Shown here piece by piece: positions 1 through 8,064 of a DNA stretch of 64,000 bases (position 1 is the stretch's first letter; each line of letters starts with the position of its first letter). Under the pieces are notes generated by a model. It saw only the letters and a list, made by a program, of their open reading frames with translations. It did no database searches and was not told the origin of the DNA. The stretch is from Zhihengliuella sp. ISTPL4. GTDB taxonomy: Bacteria; Actinomycetota; Actinomycetes; Actinomycetales; Microbacteriaceae. Location: contig NZ_CP025422.1 of assembly GCF_002848265.1 (NCBI RefSeq), positions 992,001-1,056,000 on the forward strand. Reading direction: 5' to 3'. Position numbers and translations under genes: made by a program.

Positions 1-200
1 ACTGGTTGGTCCTGGAGCAGGAGGACGAGCGCCAGCGCCTCGTGACCTACGGCCGCGAGCCGGCCGTCGAGGTCATCATCCGCCGCGGCGAGCAGGTCGA
101 CTTCCAGTCGATCGTCGACAGCCTGTCGTCGAACATCCAGTCCGGGCTCGCGCCGGCCACCGCGCAGTGCACGGACCGGGTGGAGTTCCCCGCGAGCTGA
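1..200 (+). CDS. DUF3515 family protein, C-terminal fragment
   Basis: The reading frame is open from the window edge and ends in TGA, so only about the last 65 residues are visible. The stretch VTYGREPAVEVIIRR followed by a conserved Cys near the end resembles the C-terminus of actinobacterial DUF3515 proteins, which are small, usually lipoprotein or membrane-anchored, and of unknown function. In related genomes this gene commonly sits beside ddl and thiL, as here beside ddl. The gene runs convergent to ddl with only 21 bases between the stops; a weak inverted repeat (GCGCCGC at 201-207, GCGGCGC at 225-231) lies across the junction and might end both transcripts. The family call is from memory of the family; the start is outside the window. 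Confidence 0.7.
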   Translation, partial: WLVLEQEDERQRLVTYGREPAVEVIIRRGEQVDFQSIVDSLSSNIQSGLAPATAQCTDRVEFPAS

Positions 201-221
201 GCGCCGCGGGGAGCTCCGGCG

Positions 222-1304
222 TCAGCGGCGCAGGCCCGCCTCGACCAGTTCCGTGATGAGGTCGCCGTAGCCCAGCCCTGAGGCCACCCAGCACTTCGGG
301 AACATCGAGATGGGCGTGAACCCGGGCATGGTGTTGAGCTCGTTGACGATGAGGTCGCCGTCCGGGGTGAGGAACATGTCCACCCGGGCGAGGCCGCGAC
401 CGTCCACCGCCTGGAAGGCGCGGACGCCGGCCTCCTGGATGGCCGCCACCTCCGCGTCGGTCAGCTCCGCCGGGCACACCACGTCGACGCCGTCGCCGCC
501 GAGGTACTTGCCCTCGAAATCGTAGAAGCCGCGGTCGGTCAGGACGATCTCGCCCGGAAGGGAGGCGCGGACGCCATCGGCGGTCTCCAAGACCGCGACC
601 TCGATCTCCCGACCGGTGACGCCGGCCTCGATGAGCACCTTGTCGTCCTCCGCGAACGCGATAGCGAGGGCGGCGTCGAGCTCCTCCGGGGCCGTCACCT
701 TCGAGACGCCGACGCTCGATCCGGCGCGAGCGGGCTTGACGAACACGGGCAGGCAGAGATCGGCGGCGCGCCGACGCACGGCCGTGGGTTCGGCATCCCA
801 CTCGCGACGACGCAGCGTCAGGCCGGGCGCCACGGAGATGCCCGCCGCCTGGAGAGCGATCTTCATGAAGTGCTTGTCCATGCACAGCGCCGAGTCGAGT
901 ACGCCACCGCCGGCGTAGGGCACCTCGAGCGTGTCGAAATAGCCCTGGATCGTGCCGTCTTCACCGTGGGGACCGTGCAGGATCGGCAACACGACATCGA
1001 TCTCGCCGAGTCCCTCCGTCTCGCCGCCGGGGTGCACGACCCGCAGCGTGCGGTCGCCGCCCGGTTCCGGCCAGAGCACCCGGGTACCGTTGTCCACGAC
1101 CTCGGGAAGGTGGGCGGCGTCCAGCGGGAACTTCGCCGGGTCGTCGTCCTCCAGCACGAAGGCGCCCTCGCGGGTGATCCCCACTGGGATCACGGCATAC
1201 CGGTCACGATCGATCGCGCCCAGCACTCCCCCCGCCGTTGCGGAACTGATCGAATGCTCGCTGGAGCGCCCTCCGAAGAGCACCACCACCGTCTGCTTGT
1301 CCAT
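222..1304 (-). CDS. ddl: D-alanine--D-alanine ligase
   Basis: Cytoplasmic ATP-grasp ligase that joins two D-alanines for the peptidoglycan precursor. The N-terminal motif VVLFGGRSSEHSIS is the family signature; the C-terminal NELNTMPGFTPISMFPK carries the metal-binding Glu/Asn and the substrate loop. Length 360 residues is normal for the family. The ATG is preceded by GGGGAGAGGA about 6 bases upstream, which supports this start. The unusual point is that the first 101 bases lie inside the 3' part of the upstream gpsA frame (see gpsA). It is the last gene of a minus-strand run murA-plsC-gpsA-ddl and is probably co-transcribed with it. Confidence 0.97.
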   Translation of the reverse strand: MDKQTVVVLFGGRSSEHSISSATAGGVLGAIDRDRYAVIPVGITREGAFVLEDDDPAKFPLDAAHLPEVVDNGTRVLWPEPGGDRTLRVVHPGGETEGLGEIDVVLPILHGPHGEDGTIQGYFDTLEVPYAGGGVLDSALCMDKHFMKIALQAAGISVAPGLTLRRREWDAEPTAVRRRAADLCLPVFVKPARAGSSVGVSKVTAPEELDAALAIAFAEDDKVLIEAGVTGREIEVAVLETADGVRASLPGEIVLTDRGFYDFEGKYLGGDGVDVVCPAELTDAEVAAIQEAGVRAFQAVDGRGLARVDMFLTPDGDLIVNELNTMPGFTPISMFPKCWVASGLGYGDLITELVEAGLRR

Positions 1305-2343
1305 GGTTGGTCCTCTCCCCCTGCGGGGTGTCGTCGTCCGTCGTGAGATGCGGGGCGATGTCTCGGGGATCCATCTTGCCGTCGAGCACCATCTTCACCT
1401 GCTCGACGATCGGCATGTGCACATCGGCTTCGCGGGCGAGCTGCAGGACGGGGGCGACCGACGCCAGCCCTTCCGCGGTCTGCTGCATCTGCTTCACGAC
1501 ATCCTGGAAACTGTAGCCCTGCCCGAGCAGCCGCCCGGCGGTGTTGTTGCGGCTCAGCGGCGACTGGCAGGTCGCGATGAGGTCGCCGAGACCGGCCAAC
1601 CCCTGCAGCGTCTCTGGCTGCGCACCGTTCGCGACCGCGAAATCGGTCATCTCGACGAGGCCGCGGGTGATGATCGAGGCCTTCGTGTTCTCGCCGTAGC
1701 CCACGCCGTCGACGATGCCGATGGCGACCGCGATGAGGTTCTTGAGCACCCCGCCGAATTCCGTGCCGATGACGTCGGTGTTCACGAACGTGCGAAAGTA
1801 GGAATTGCGCGCTGCCCGGGCCACGACGTCCGCGGTCTCCTGGCTGCGCGACGAGATCACGGCCGCGGTCGGCTGCTCCCGCGCGATCTCCAGGGCGAGG
1901 TTGGGGCCGGAGGCGACGGCGATCCGGTCGGGATCGCACTGCAGCTCCTGCTGGATGACCTGGCTCATGCGCAGGCCGGTGCCCCGCTCGACGCCCTTCA
2001 TGAGGCTGACGATCTTCGCGTCGCCGGAGGCGATCAGCGGGCGCAGCGCCTTGAGGTTCTCGCGGAGCGATTGACTCGGCACGGAGAGGTACACCTGATC
2101 CACGCCGTCGAGCGCGGTGGCCAGCTCGTGCGTGGCCGCCATGGTGCGGGGCAGATTGATCCCCGGCAGGTAGCGCGAGTTGCGTTTCGCCTCGTCGATC
2201 TCGTGGGCGAGCTCGGCACGGCGCGCCCACATCGTCACGTGGGCACCACCGTCGGCGAGGATCTTGCCGAACGTGGTGCCCCAGCTGCCGGCGCCGATCA
2301 CGGCGACACGGGGTCCGGCCGGCGCGGTTCTCTTAGGGGTCAA
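1204..2343 (-). CDS. gpsA: glycerol-3-phosphate dehydrogenase [NAD(P)+]
   Basis: Makes sn-glycerol 3-phosphate from dihydroxyacetone phosphate for phospholipid synthesis. The dinucleotide motif GAGSWGTTFG is at about residues 17-26; the catalytic Lys region (FGGVLKNLIAVAIG) and the NTKASIITRGL stretch typical of GpsA follow. The frame gives 379 residues, whereas the family is usually about 330-345: the last 33 codons read through the beginning of ddl in another frame and form a low-complexity Gly/Arg-rich tail. Either the overlap is genuine or a frameshift removed the native stop near the ddl start. The 11-base overlap with plsC upstream indicates translational coupling and fits joint control of phospholipid and wall precursors. 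Confidence 0.95.
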   Translation of the reverse strand: MTPKRTAPAGPRVAVIGAGSWGTTFGKILADGGAHVTMWARRAELAHEIDEAKRNSRYLPGINLPRTMAATHELATALDGVDQVYLSVPSQSLRENLKALRPLIASGDAKIVSLMKGVERGTGLRMSQVIQQELQCDPDRIAVASGPNLALEIAREQPTAAVISSRSQETADVVARAARNSYFRTFVNTDVIGTEFGGVLKNLIAVAIGIVDGVGYGENTKASIITRGLVEMTDFAVANGAQPETLQGLAGLGDLIATCQSPLSRNNTAGRLLGQGYSFQDVVKQMQQTAEGLASVAPVLQLAREADVHMPIVEQVKMVLDGKMDPRDIAPHLTTDDDTPQGERTNHGQADGGGALRRALQRAFDQFRNGGGSAGRDRS

Positions 2344-3097
2344 GGCGTCCGGTCTCCTTCTGTCCGTGGCTCGCCGGGTTCCAGCGCTCCGCGGGGGCCT
2401 TCTCGCCGCGTACCTGCTCCAGCAGCGCGGTGATCGCGTTCATGAGGCGGTTGGTGGCCTCCGTCAGCGCTGCCGGCTCACCCGCGCGGCCGCGGAGGTC
2501 GGAGACGTCGACGGGGTCGCCGACGATGACGGTGACGGGCTTGCGGAGCGGCCAGAGGCTCAGCCCCTTCTGGTAGCGCCCCATGATCGCCTGGGTTCCC
2601 CACTGCGCCATCGGGATGAGCGGGATGCCGTCGGCGAGGGCGAGCCGCACCGCTCCCGACTTGCCGCGCATCGGCCACATGTCGGGGTCGCGGGTCAGGG
2701 TGCCCTCCGGGTACACGATGACACCGCGGCCGTGCTCCACGAGAGCCTCGGACTGGGCCATCGTCTGCTTCGCGGAGGATGCCGACGAGGTGCGCGCGAC
2801 GGGGATCATGCCCGTCTTGCGCAGGAACCATCCGAGCACCGGCACGCGGAAGAGGCTCTCCTTGGCCATGAACCGCGGAGCGCGCCCGATCCGCCAGACC
2901 ACCAAGGCGACGATCAGCGGATCGAACTCGGAGTAGTGGTTCGGCGCCAGCACGAACGCGCCCTCGCGAGGGAGCTTCTCCGCACCGATGATGCGGACCT
3001 TCGCAATCAGCGTCACCAGCGGGACGACGATCGCCGCGAGTGGCCAGAACACGCTCGGCCGTGTCTTCTCCGGCGACCGGGAAGCCATCGGGCTCAC
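2333..3097 (-). CDS. plsC: 1-acyl-sn-glycerol-3-phosphate acyltransferase
   Basis: Membrane-associated acyltransferase that acylates lysophosphatidic acid to phosphatidic acid. The catalytic block NHYSEFD is at about residues 53-59 (the usual NHxxxxD) and the glycerophosphate-binding block YPEGT at about 129-133. A hydrophobic N-terminal segment (residues about 17-32) probably anchors the protein. The start overlaps the murA stop by 4 bases, and the 3' end overlaps gpsA by 11 bases, so murA, plsC, gpsA and ddl look like one transcription unit. A second in-frame ATG three codons in is possible. Confidence 0.93.
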   Translation of the reverse strand: MSPMASRSPEKTRPSVFWPLAAIVVPLVTLIAKVRIIGAEKLPREGAFVLAPNHYSEFDPLIVALVVWRIGRAPRFMAKESLFRVPVLGWFLRKTGMIPVARTSSASSAKQTMAQSEALVEHGRGVIVYPEGTLTRDPDMWPMRGKSGAVRLALADGIPLIPMAQWGTQAIMGRYQKGLSLWPLRKPVTVIVGDPVDVSDLRGRAGEPAALTEATNRLMNAITALLEQVRGEKAPAERWNPASHGQKETGRLDP

Positions 3098-4461
3098 CGG
3101 AGGACGTCGAAGTCGGCGCCGAGCGCGTCGAGCTTGGCGAGGAACTTCTCGTATCCACGGCTCAGGATGTCGACGCCCGACACCTTCGACTCGCCGGTGG
3201 CCGTCAGCGCCGCGATCACGTGGCTGTAGCCGCCGCGCAGGTCAGGCACGACGATGTCGGCGCCGTGGAGGGGCGTGGGTCCGGTGATGACGGCGGCCTG
3301 CTCCAGGTCGCGACGCGGGACGCGCCGCGGGCCGTCCTGCAGTCCGCGCGGATGCACGACGATGTCGGCGCCCATCTTGACCAGAGCCTCGGTGAAGCCC
3401 ATCCGGTTCTCGTACACGGTCTCGTGCACGACCGAGCGGCCGTGGGCCTGGGTGAGGGCGACGACGAGCGGCTGCTGCCAGTCGGTCATGAAGCCCGGGT
3501 GCACGTCAGTCTCGATCACGACCGGCTTGATGTCGCCGTCGCGACGGAAGAGGATGCCGTCCTCCTGGATGTCGAACCAGCCGCCCGCCTTGCGGAAGAC
3601 GTTGAGGAACGTGAGCATCTCCTGCTGCTTGGCGCCCCCGACGAAGATCTCTCCGTCGGTGGCGAGAGCGGCCGAGGCCCACGACGCCGCCTCGTTGCGG
3701 TCGAAGATCGACCGGTGGTCGTAGCCGCGCAGCTTCTCGACGCCCTCGATGAGGATCACGCGGTTCGGCTCGTAGGAGATGATCGCGCCCATCTTCTGCA
3801 GGACGGCGATGAGGTCCATGATCTCGGGCTCGATGGCCGCGTTGCGCAGCTCGGTGACGCCCAACGCGCGCACCGCGGTCAGGAGCACCTGCTCCGTGGC
3901 GCCGACGCTCGGGTACGGCAGGTGGATGTTCGCGCCATGCAGACGGGTGCCGCCGGTCGAGAGGCGGATGCCGCTGGGGAGCTTCTCCACGATCGCGCCG
4001 AACTTGCGCAGCGCGTCCAGGTGGAAGTCGATCGGCCGGTCGCCGATGCGGCACCCGCCGAGGTCGGGGATGAACGCCTGGCCGAGACGGTGCAGCAGCG
4101 GGCCGCAGAACAAGATCGGAATCCGGGAGGCGCCGGCGTGGGCGTCGATCTCCTCGAAGTGAGCCGACTCGACGTCGCTGGGGTCGAACACCAGGGAACC
4201 GGGCTCGTCGCCCTCCGACACCCGGACACCGTGCACCTCGAGCAGCGAGCGCACCACGGCGACGTCGCTGATGGCCGGCACGTCGCGCAGCACGCTCGTG
4301 GTCTCCCCGAGCAGGGACGCGACCATCGCTTTGGTGGCGAGGTTCTTCGCGCCCTTGACGTCGACGCGTCCGCGCAGCGGACGGCCTCCGCGGATGGCGA
4401 GGACGTCTCCGGTCAGCGCCGGGACGTCATCGGAGAGAGCGTCGCGCACGGGTGTCGTCAT
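3094..4461 (-). CDS. murA: UDP-N-acetylglucosamine 1-carboxyvinyltransferase
   Basis: First committed enzyme of peptidoglycan synthesis; transfers enolpyruvate from PEP to UDP-GlcNAc in the cytoplasm. KGAKNLATK (the KxxKN substrate-binding site) is near residue 33 and the active-site loop GGCRIGDRPIDFH keeps the catalytic Cys, which is also the fosfomycin target. The two-domain EPSP-synthase fold repeats and the C-terminal DLRGGYSHVIAALTA block are present. The frame stays open upstream to 4704, but the ATG at 4461 has AGTGAGG about 7 bases before it and gives the usual ~455 residues, so I chose it. The stop overlaps the start of plsC (ATGA). Confidence 0.95.
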   Translation of the reverse strand: MTTPVRDALSDDVPALTGDVLAIRGGRPLRGRVDVKGAKNLATKAMVASLLGETTSVLRDVPAISDVAVVRSLLEVHGVRVSEGDEPGSLVFDPSDVESAHFEEIDAHAGASRIPILFCGPLLHRLGQAFIPDLGGCRIGDRPIDFHLDALRKFGAIVEKLPSGIRLSTGGTRLHGANIHLPYPSVGATEQVLLTAVRALGVTELRNAAIEPEIMDLIAVLQKMGAIISYEPNRVILIEGVEKLRGYDHRSIFDRNEAASWASAALATDGEIFVGGAKQQEMLTFLNVFRKAGGWFDIQEDGILFRRDGDIKPVVIETDVHPGFMTDWQQPLVVALTQAHGRSVVHETVYENRMGFTEALVKMGADIVVHPRGLQDGPRRVPRRDLEQAAVITGPTPLHGADIVVPDLRGGYSHVIAALTATGESKVSGVDILSRGYEKFLAKLDALGADFDVLR

Positions 4462-4522
4462 TCGGGGCCTCACTTCATTCATCGGGGGCGGGGTTACCCC
4501 TGGCTCCCGCGCCCCCTCCGTC

Positions 4523-5143
4523 TCACTGGACGGGAAGGGTCCGCGGCCGCCACGACTCGCGACGGGCCTCGAACTGCGCGATCTTGTCTTCGTTGCGCAG
4601 CGTGAGCCCGATGTCATCGAGCCCTTCGAGGAGCCGCCATCTAGTGTAATCGTCGATCCCGATGTCGGCCTGGAAGCCCGACTCCGCGCCGCCGGTGGGG
4701 TCACCGATGGCGGCGGTGCGCGCCTCGAGGTCGACCGTCATCCGCGCGCCGGGAACAGCGTCCATGAATGCCCAGAACCGCTCCAGGTCCGCTTCCGAGA
4801 TGGTCGCGGCGAGGAGTCCCTGCTTTCCCGCGTTCCCGCGGAAGATGTCGGCGAACCGGGGGCTCAGCACGACCTTGAAGCCGAAGTCGCGAAGTGCCCA
4901 GACGGCGTGCTCACGGCTGGAACCGGTGCCGAAGTCGGGCCCGGCGACGAGGATGGAGGCCCCCTGGTACGGCGCTTGGTTGAGCACGAAGGCGGGGTCC
5001 TGCCGCCAGCCGTGGAACAGCGCGTCCTCGAAGCCGGTCTTGGTGACGCGCTTCAGGAACACCGCCGGGATGATCTGGTCGGTGTCGACGTTCGACCGCT
5101 TCAGCGGAGCGGCGATGCCCGTGTGGGTGGTGAACTTCTCCAT
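4523..5143 (-). CDS. leuD: 3-isopropylmalate dehydratase small subunit
   Basis: Swivelling-domain subunit that pairs with LeuC to isomerise 2-isopropylmalate to 3-isopropylmalate in leucine synthesis. The start [26 protein letters not shown] and the motif [14 protein letters not shown] are diagnostic of LeuD. At 206 residues it is the normal size. The ATG is 2 bases after the leuC stop, indicating translational coupling in a leuC-leuD operon. Upstream in-frame codons inside leuC were ignored for that reason. murA begins 61 bases downstream on the same strand. Confidence 0.97.
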   Translation of the reverse strand: MEKFTTHTGIAAPLKRSNVDTDQIIPAVFLKRVTKTGFEDALFHGWRQDPAFVLNQAPYQGASILVAGPDFGTGSSREHAVWALRDFGFKVVLSPRFADIFRGNAGKQGLLAATISEADLERFWAFMDAVPGARMTVDLEARTAAIGDPTGGAESGFQADIGIDDYTRWRLLEGLDDIGLTLRNEDKIAQFEARRESWRPRTLPVQ

Positions 5144-5145
5144 GA

Positions 5146-6582
5146 TCAGGCCTCCAGGTCGCTCGGGCTGGACAGGGTGCCGCGGATGGCGGTCGCCGCC
5201 GCCACGAGCGGGGACACGAGGTGCGTGCGGCCCCCCTTGCCCTGGCGTCCTTCGAAGTTGCGGTTCGACGTGGAGGCGCAGCGCTCCCCCGGAGCGAGCT
5301 GATCGGGGTTCATGCCCAGGCACATCGAGCACCCCGCGAAGCGCCACTCCGCCCCGAAGTCCTTGATGACCCGGTCCAGGCCCTCGGCCTCGGCCTCGAG
5401 TCGGACGCGCGCCGAGCCGGGGACGACCATCACCCGGACACCGTCGGCCTTCTTCTTTCCCTGGATGATGGAGGCGAAGGCGCGGAGGTCCTCGATGCGG
5501 CTGTTCGTGCACGAGCCCATGAACACCGCGTCGACCGGGACCTCCTTGAGGGGCGTACCCGGCGTCAGGTCCATGTACTCCAGCGCACGCTCGGCGGCGG
5601 CCCGCTCGTTCGGGTCGGCGATCTCCGCCGGGTTCGGCACCGCGGCGGAGAGCGAGCTGCCCTGGCCGGGGTTCGTCCCCCACGTCACGAACGGCTCCAG
5701 CTCGTCGGCGTCGATGAAGACCTCGGCGTCGAAGGTCGCGCCCTCGTCCGTGGGCAGCGTGCGCCAGTAGGCGACCGCGTCATCCCAGTCCTGGCCCTTC
5801 GGCGCGTGCGGACGGCCCTCGAGGTAGGCGAACGTCGTCTCGTCCGGGGCGACCATGCCGGCGCGGGCGCCCGCCTCGATCGACATGTTGCAGATCGTCA
5901 TGCGGCCCTCCATGGAGAGCGCGCGGATCGCGCTGCCGCGGTACTCGAGCACATAGCCCTGACCGCCGCCCGTCCCGATCTTGGCGATCACGGCGAGGAT
6001 GATGTCCTTCGCCGTGACGCCGGGGCGCAGCGTGCCCTCGACGTTGATGGCCATCGTCTTGAACGGCTTCAGCGGCAGCGTCTGGGTCGCCATGACGTGC
6101 TCGACCTCGCTGGTACCGATGCCGAACGCCATCGCGCCGAACGCGCCGTGCGTCGAGGTGTGCGAGTCGCCGCAGACCACGGTGATCCCGGGCATGGTGA
6201 GGCCGAGCTGCGGGCCGACGACGTGCACGATGCCCTGCTCCGCGTCCCCCAGCGAGTGCAGGCGCACGCCGAACTCTGCGGCGTTGCGGCGCAGCGTCTC
6301 GATCTGCGTGCGGCTGGTGAGATCGGCGATGGGCTTGTCGATCTCCCACGTGGGCGTGTTGTGGTCCTCCGTGGCGATCGTCAGGTCGAGCCGGCGCAGC
6401 GGCCGCCCCTCGCTGCGGAGGCCGTCGAAGGCCTGCGGGCTGGTGACCTCGTGCACGAGATGCAGGTCGATGTAGATGAGGTCGGGCTGGCCGTCCTCGC
6501 CCTTGACGACGAGGTGGTCGTCCCAGACCTTCTCGGCGAGCGTCCTGGGGCGTGCGGCATCCGCACCGGCGGTGGTGGTCAT
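5146..6582 (-). CDS. leuC: 3-isopropylmalate dehydratase large subunit
   Basis: Aconitase-type [4Fe-4S] subunit of isopropylmalate isomerase. The first cluster Cys is in [17 protein letters not shown] and the other two in [10 protein letters not shown], all in the expected order; 478 residues is normal. The ATG is preceded by AGGAGA 8 bases upstream, which fixes the start although the frame stays open to about 7530. A leucine-rich leader peptide and a candidate attenuator stem lie immediately upstream (6641-6688 and 6624-6662), so expression of leuCD is probably controlled by leucine supply. Confidence 0.97.
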   Translation of the reverse strand: MTTTAGADAARPRTLAEKVWDDHLVVKGEDGQPDLIYIDLHLVHEVTSPQAFDGLRSEGRPLRRLDLTIATEDHNTPTWEIDKPIADLTSRTQIETLRRNAAEFGVRLHSLGDAEQGIVHVVGPQLGLTMPGITVVCGDSHTSTHGAFGAMAFGIGTSEVEHVMATQTLPLKPFKTMAINVEGTLRPGVTAKDIILAVIAKIGTGGGQGYVLEYRGSAIRALSMEGRMTICNMSIEAGARAGMVAPDETTFAYLEGRPHAPKGQDWDDAVAYWRTLPTDEGATFDAEVFIDADELEPFVTWGTNPGQGSSLSAAVPNPAEIADPNERAAAERALEYMDLTPGTPLKEVPVDAVFMGSCTNSRIEDLRAFASIIQGKKKADGVRVMVVPGSARVRLEAEAEGLDRVIKDFGAEWRFAGCSMCLGMNPDQLAPGERCASTSNRNFEGRQGKGGRTHLVSPLVAAATAIRGTLSSPSDLEA

Positions 6583-6623
6583 GGCGTGTCTCCTGTGGAT
6601 GGCGGTTCGGCCCACGATGGACT

Positions 6624-6662
6624 CCGCGACGAGGAGGGGCTCAGATCGAGGTCTCGCCGCGG
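6624..6662 (-). promoter_or_regulatory. candidate leucine attenuator stem
   Basis: In the leuC leader RNA the segment CCGCGGCGAG (complement of 6653-6662), just after the Leu codons, can pair with CTCGTCGCGG (complement of 6624-6633), giving a 10-bp stem with one G-U pair. A ribosome stalled on the leucine codons would cover or expose its first arm. A competing pairing of CGGCC with the GGCCG nearer to leuC is also possible. Which structure acts as terminator or sequesters the leuC ribosome site was judged by eye only. Confidence 0.5.
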
Positions 6663-6688
6663 CCGCTAAGAAGGAGCACGGTCCGCAT
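6641..6688 (-). CDS. leucine leader peptide of leuCD
   Basis: A 15-codon reading frame, [15 protein letters not shown], ends 58 bases before leuC on the same strand. It holds three consecutive leucine codons, CTC CTT CTT, of which CTT is rare in this GC-rich genome. Leu-rich leader peptides of this kind drive attenuation of leucine genes in many bacteria, including actinobacteria: ribosomes stall at the Leu codons when charged tRNA-Leu is scarce. A TAACCT -10 element sits 6 bases before the ATG, so the transcript probably starts at the leader ATG itself. That it is translated and regulates is inferred. Confidence 0.75.
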   Translation of the reverse strand: MRTVLLLSGRGETSI

Positions 6689-6694
6689 GACGTC

Positions 6695-6700
6695 AGGTTA
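6695..6700 (-). promoter_or_regulatory. -10 element of the leuCD leader promoter
   Basis: On the minus strand TAACCT (TANNNT) lies 6 bases before the leader-peptide ATG, the spacing of a leaderless transcript. No clear -35 hexamer is visible at 17-18 bases upstream (TGTCTC is the best). Confidence 0.5.
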
Positions 6701-6720
6701 CCACCGCTCGGACACGCCGA

Positions 6721-6733
6721 GACACGCCGTGTC
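6721..6733. promoter_or_regulatory. inverted repeat between leuC leader and sulfhydrylase gene
   Basis: Perfect inverted repeat GACACG-C-CGTGTC in the 80-base gap between two divergent units; its left arm is preceded by a direct copy GACACGCCG at 6711-6719. Position suggests an operator for the sulfhydrylase/monooxygenase pair or for leuCD. No binding protein is evident nearby. Confidence 0.35.
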
Positions 6734-6768
6734 ACTCTGTTGCTCACCCGATCGACCGAGAGGCCCGC

Positions 6769-8064
6769 ATGACCGTCGAGACCGCCCGCTTCGCCACCCG
6801 CGCCGTCCACGCCGCGAGAGGCCGGGCCGCAGCCGCCTCCCGTGTGACGCCGATCTACCTGACGGCCGGGTTCGAATTCGACGACTTCGACCACGCCGCC
6901 GACCACTTCGGCACCGGTAGCGGATTCGGGTACACGCGCACCGGCAATCCGACGGTGCACGCGGTGGAGCGGCAGCTGGCGAGCCTGGAATCCGGTGCGG
7001 ACGCCGTGCTCGTGGCCAGCGGACAGGCCGCCGTGACGACCGCCCTGCTCTCCGTCGTGGGGGCGGGCGATCACATCGTCTCCTCGACCCACATCTACGA
7101 GGGCACGCGAGGGCTGTTCCTGGACAACCTCGCGCGCCTCGAGATCGAGACGACCTTCGTGGACGACATCGCGGACCCGGATGCCTGGCGCGAGGCCGTG
7201 CGCCCGACGACCAGGGCCCTGTTCGCGGAGTCGCTCGCGAACGCGCGCAACGACGTGCTCGACGTGGCGGCGGTGAGCGCGGTGGCCGACGAGATCGCCG
7301 TCCCGCTGATCGTCGACAACACGCTGGCCACCCCGGCCCTCCTCCGGCCACTGGAGCACGGCGCGGCCATCGTGGTGCACTCGGCGTCGAAGTTCCTCGC
7401 GGGTCAGGGCGCGGTCCTCGGCGGCGTCGTGATCGACGACGGCCGGTTCGATGCCGACCGCGCCGGGCACAACGCTCCGCACCTCGTGCTGCCGGGACGG
7501 GGAGGTACCCCCAGCGTCTTCGCCCGGCACGGCGGTCGCGCCCGCATCGGGTACGCCAGGGAATCGGTGGCCCCGCGATTCGGCGCCTCCCCTTCGCCCC
7601 TCAACGCCTTCCTCATCGGCCAGGGCACCGAGACGCTCGGCCTGCGCGTGGAGCGCCAGTCACAGAATGCCCTCGCCGTCGCGCGCTGGCTCGGCGCGCA
7701 CGATGCCGTGGAGAGCGTCGACTATGTCGGCCTGCCCTCGCACCCGCACCACGAGACCGCGGTGCGCTATCTGCAGGGCGGTTTCGGCTCCATCTTCACC
7801 TTCACCCTGCGCGGCGGCCTCCCCGCGGCCCGTCGCTTCGTGGAGGAGGTGTCCGTCTTCACGCACATGACCCACATCGGCGACGTGCGGTCGCTCGTGC
7901 TGCACCCGGGCACGACCAGCCATGCGCAACGCACCGACGAGGAGCGCCGCATCCTCGGGGTCGGGCCCGGCACCCTCCGACTGTCGATCGGCATCGAGGA
8001 CGTCGAGGACCTGATCGGCGACCTGGCGCGGGTGCTCGAGAGCGTCCGGGAGACGGTGGGATGA
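6769..8064 (+). CDS. PLP-dependent O-acetylhomoserine/cystathionine-type sulfur enzyme
   Basis: Cys/Met-metabolism PLP enzyme, fold type I, 431 residues, of the O-acetylhomoserine (thiol) lyase / cystathionine gamma-synthase group. Visible marks: YTRTGNPT (residues about 55-62, cofactor phosphate contacts from the neighbouring subunit), DNT at 183-185 (Asp to the pyridine nitrogen) and the cofactor lysine in HSASKF (Lys208; the usual form is SATKY/F). It overlaps the following FMN monooxygenase by 4 bases (ATGA). This pairing suggests that sulfite or a thiol released by the monooxygenase is fixed into homocysteine or methionine; the substrate is inferred. A candidate operator lies upstream at 6721-6733. 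Confidence 0.85.
   Translation: MTVETARFATRAVHAARGRAAAASRVTPIYLTAGFEFDDFDHAADHFGTGSGFGYTRTGNPTVHAVERQLASLESGADAVLVASGQAAVTTALLSVVGAGDHIVSSTHIYEGTRGLFLDNLARLEIETTFVDDIADPDAWREAVRPTTRALFAESLANARNDVLDVAAVSAVADEIAVPLIVDNTLATPALLRPLEHGAAIVVHSASKFLAGQGAVLGGVVIDDGRFDADRAGHNAPHLVLPGRGGTPSVFARHGGRARIGYARESVAPRFGASPSPLNAFLIGQGTETLGLRVERQSQNALAVARWLGAHDAVESVDYVGLPSHPHHETAVRYLQGGFGSIFTFTLRGGLPAARRFVEEVSVFTHMTHIGDVRSLVLHPGTTSHAQRTDEERRILGVGPGTLRLSIGIEDVEDLIGDLARVLESVRETVG

Noticed and set aside
4462..4704. N-terminal extension of murA
   Set aside because: It runs through leuD in another frame; the ATG at 4461 with AGTGAGG upstream gives the normal length.
6583..7530. Open extension of the leuC frame far upstream of its ATG
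   Set aside because: It crosses the leader peptide, the promoter region and the opposite gene; the ATG at 6582 has a good ribosome site and the family start.
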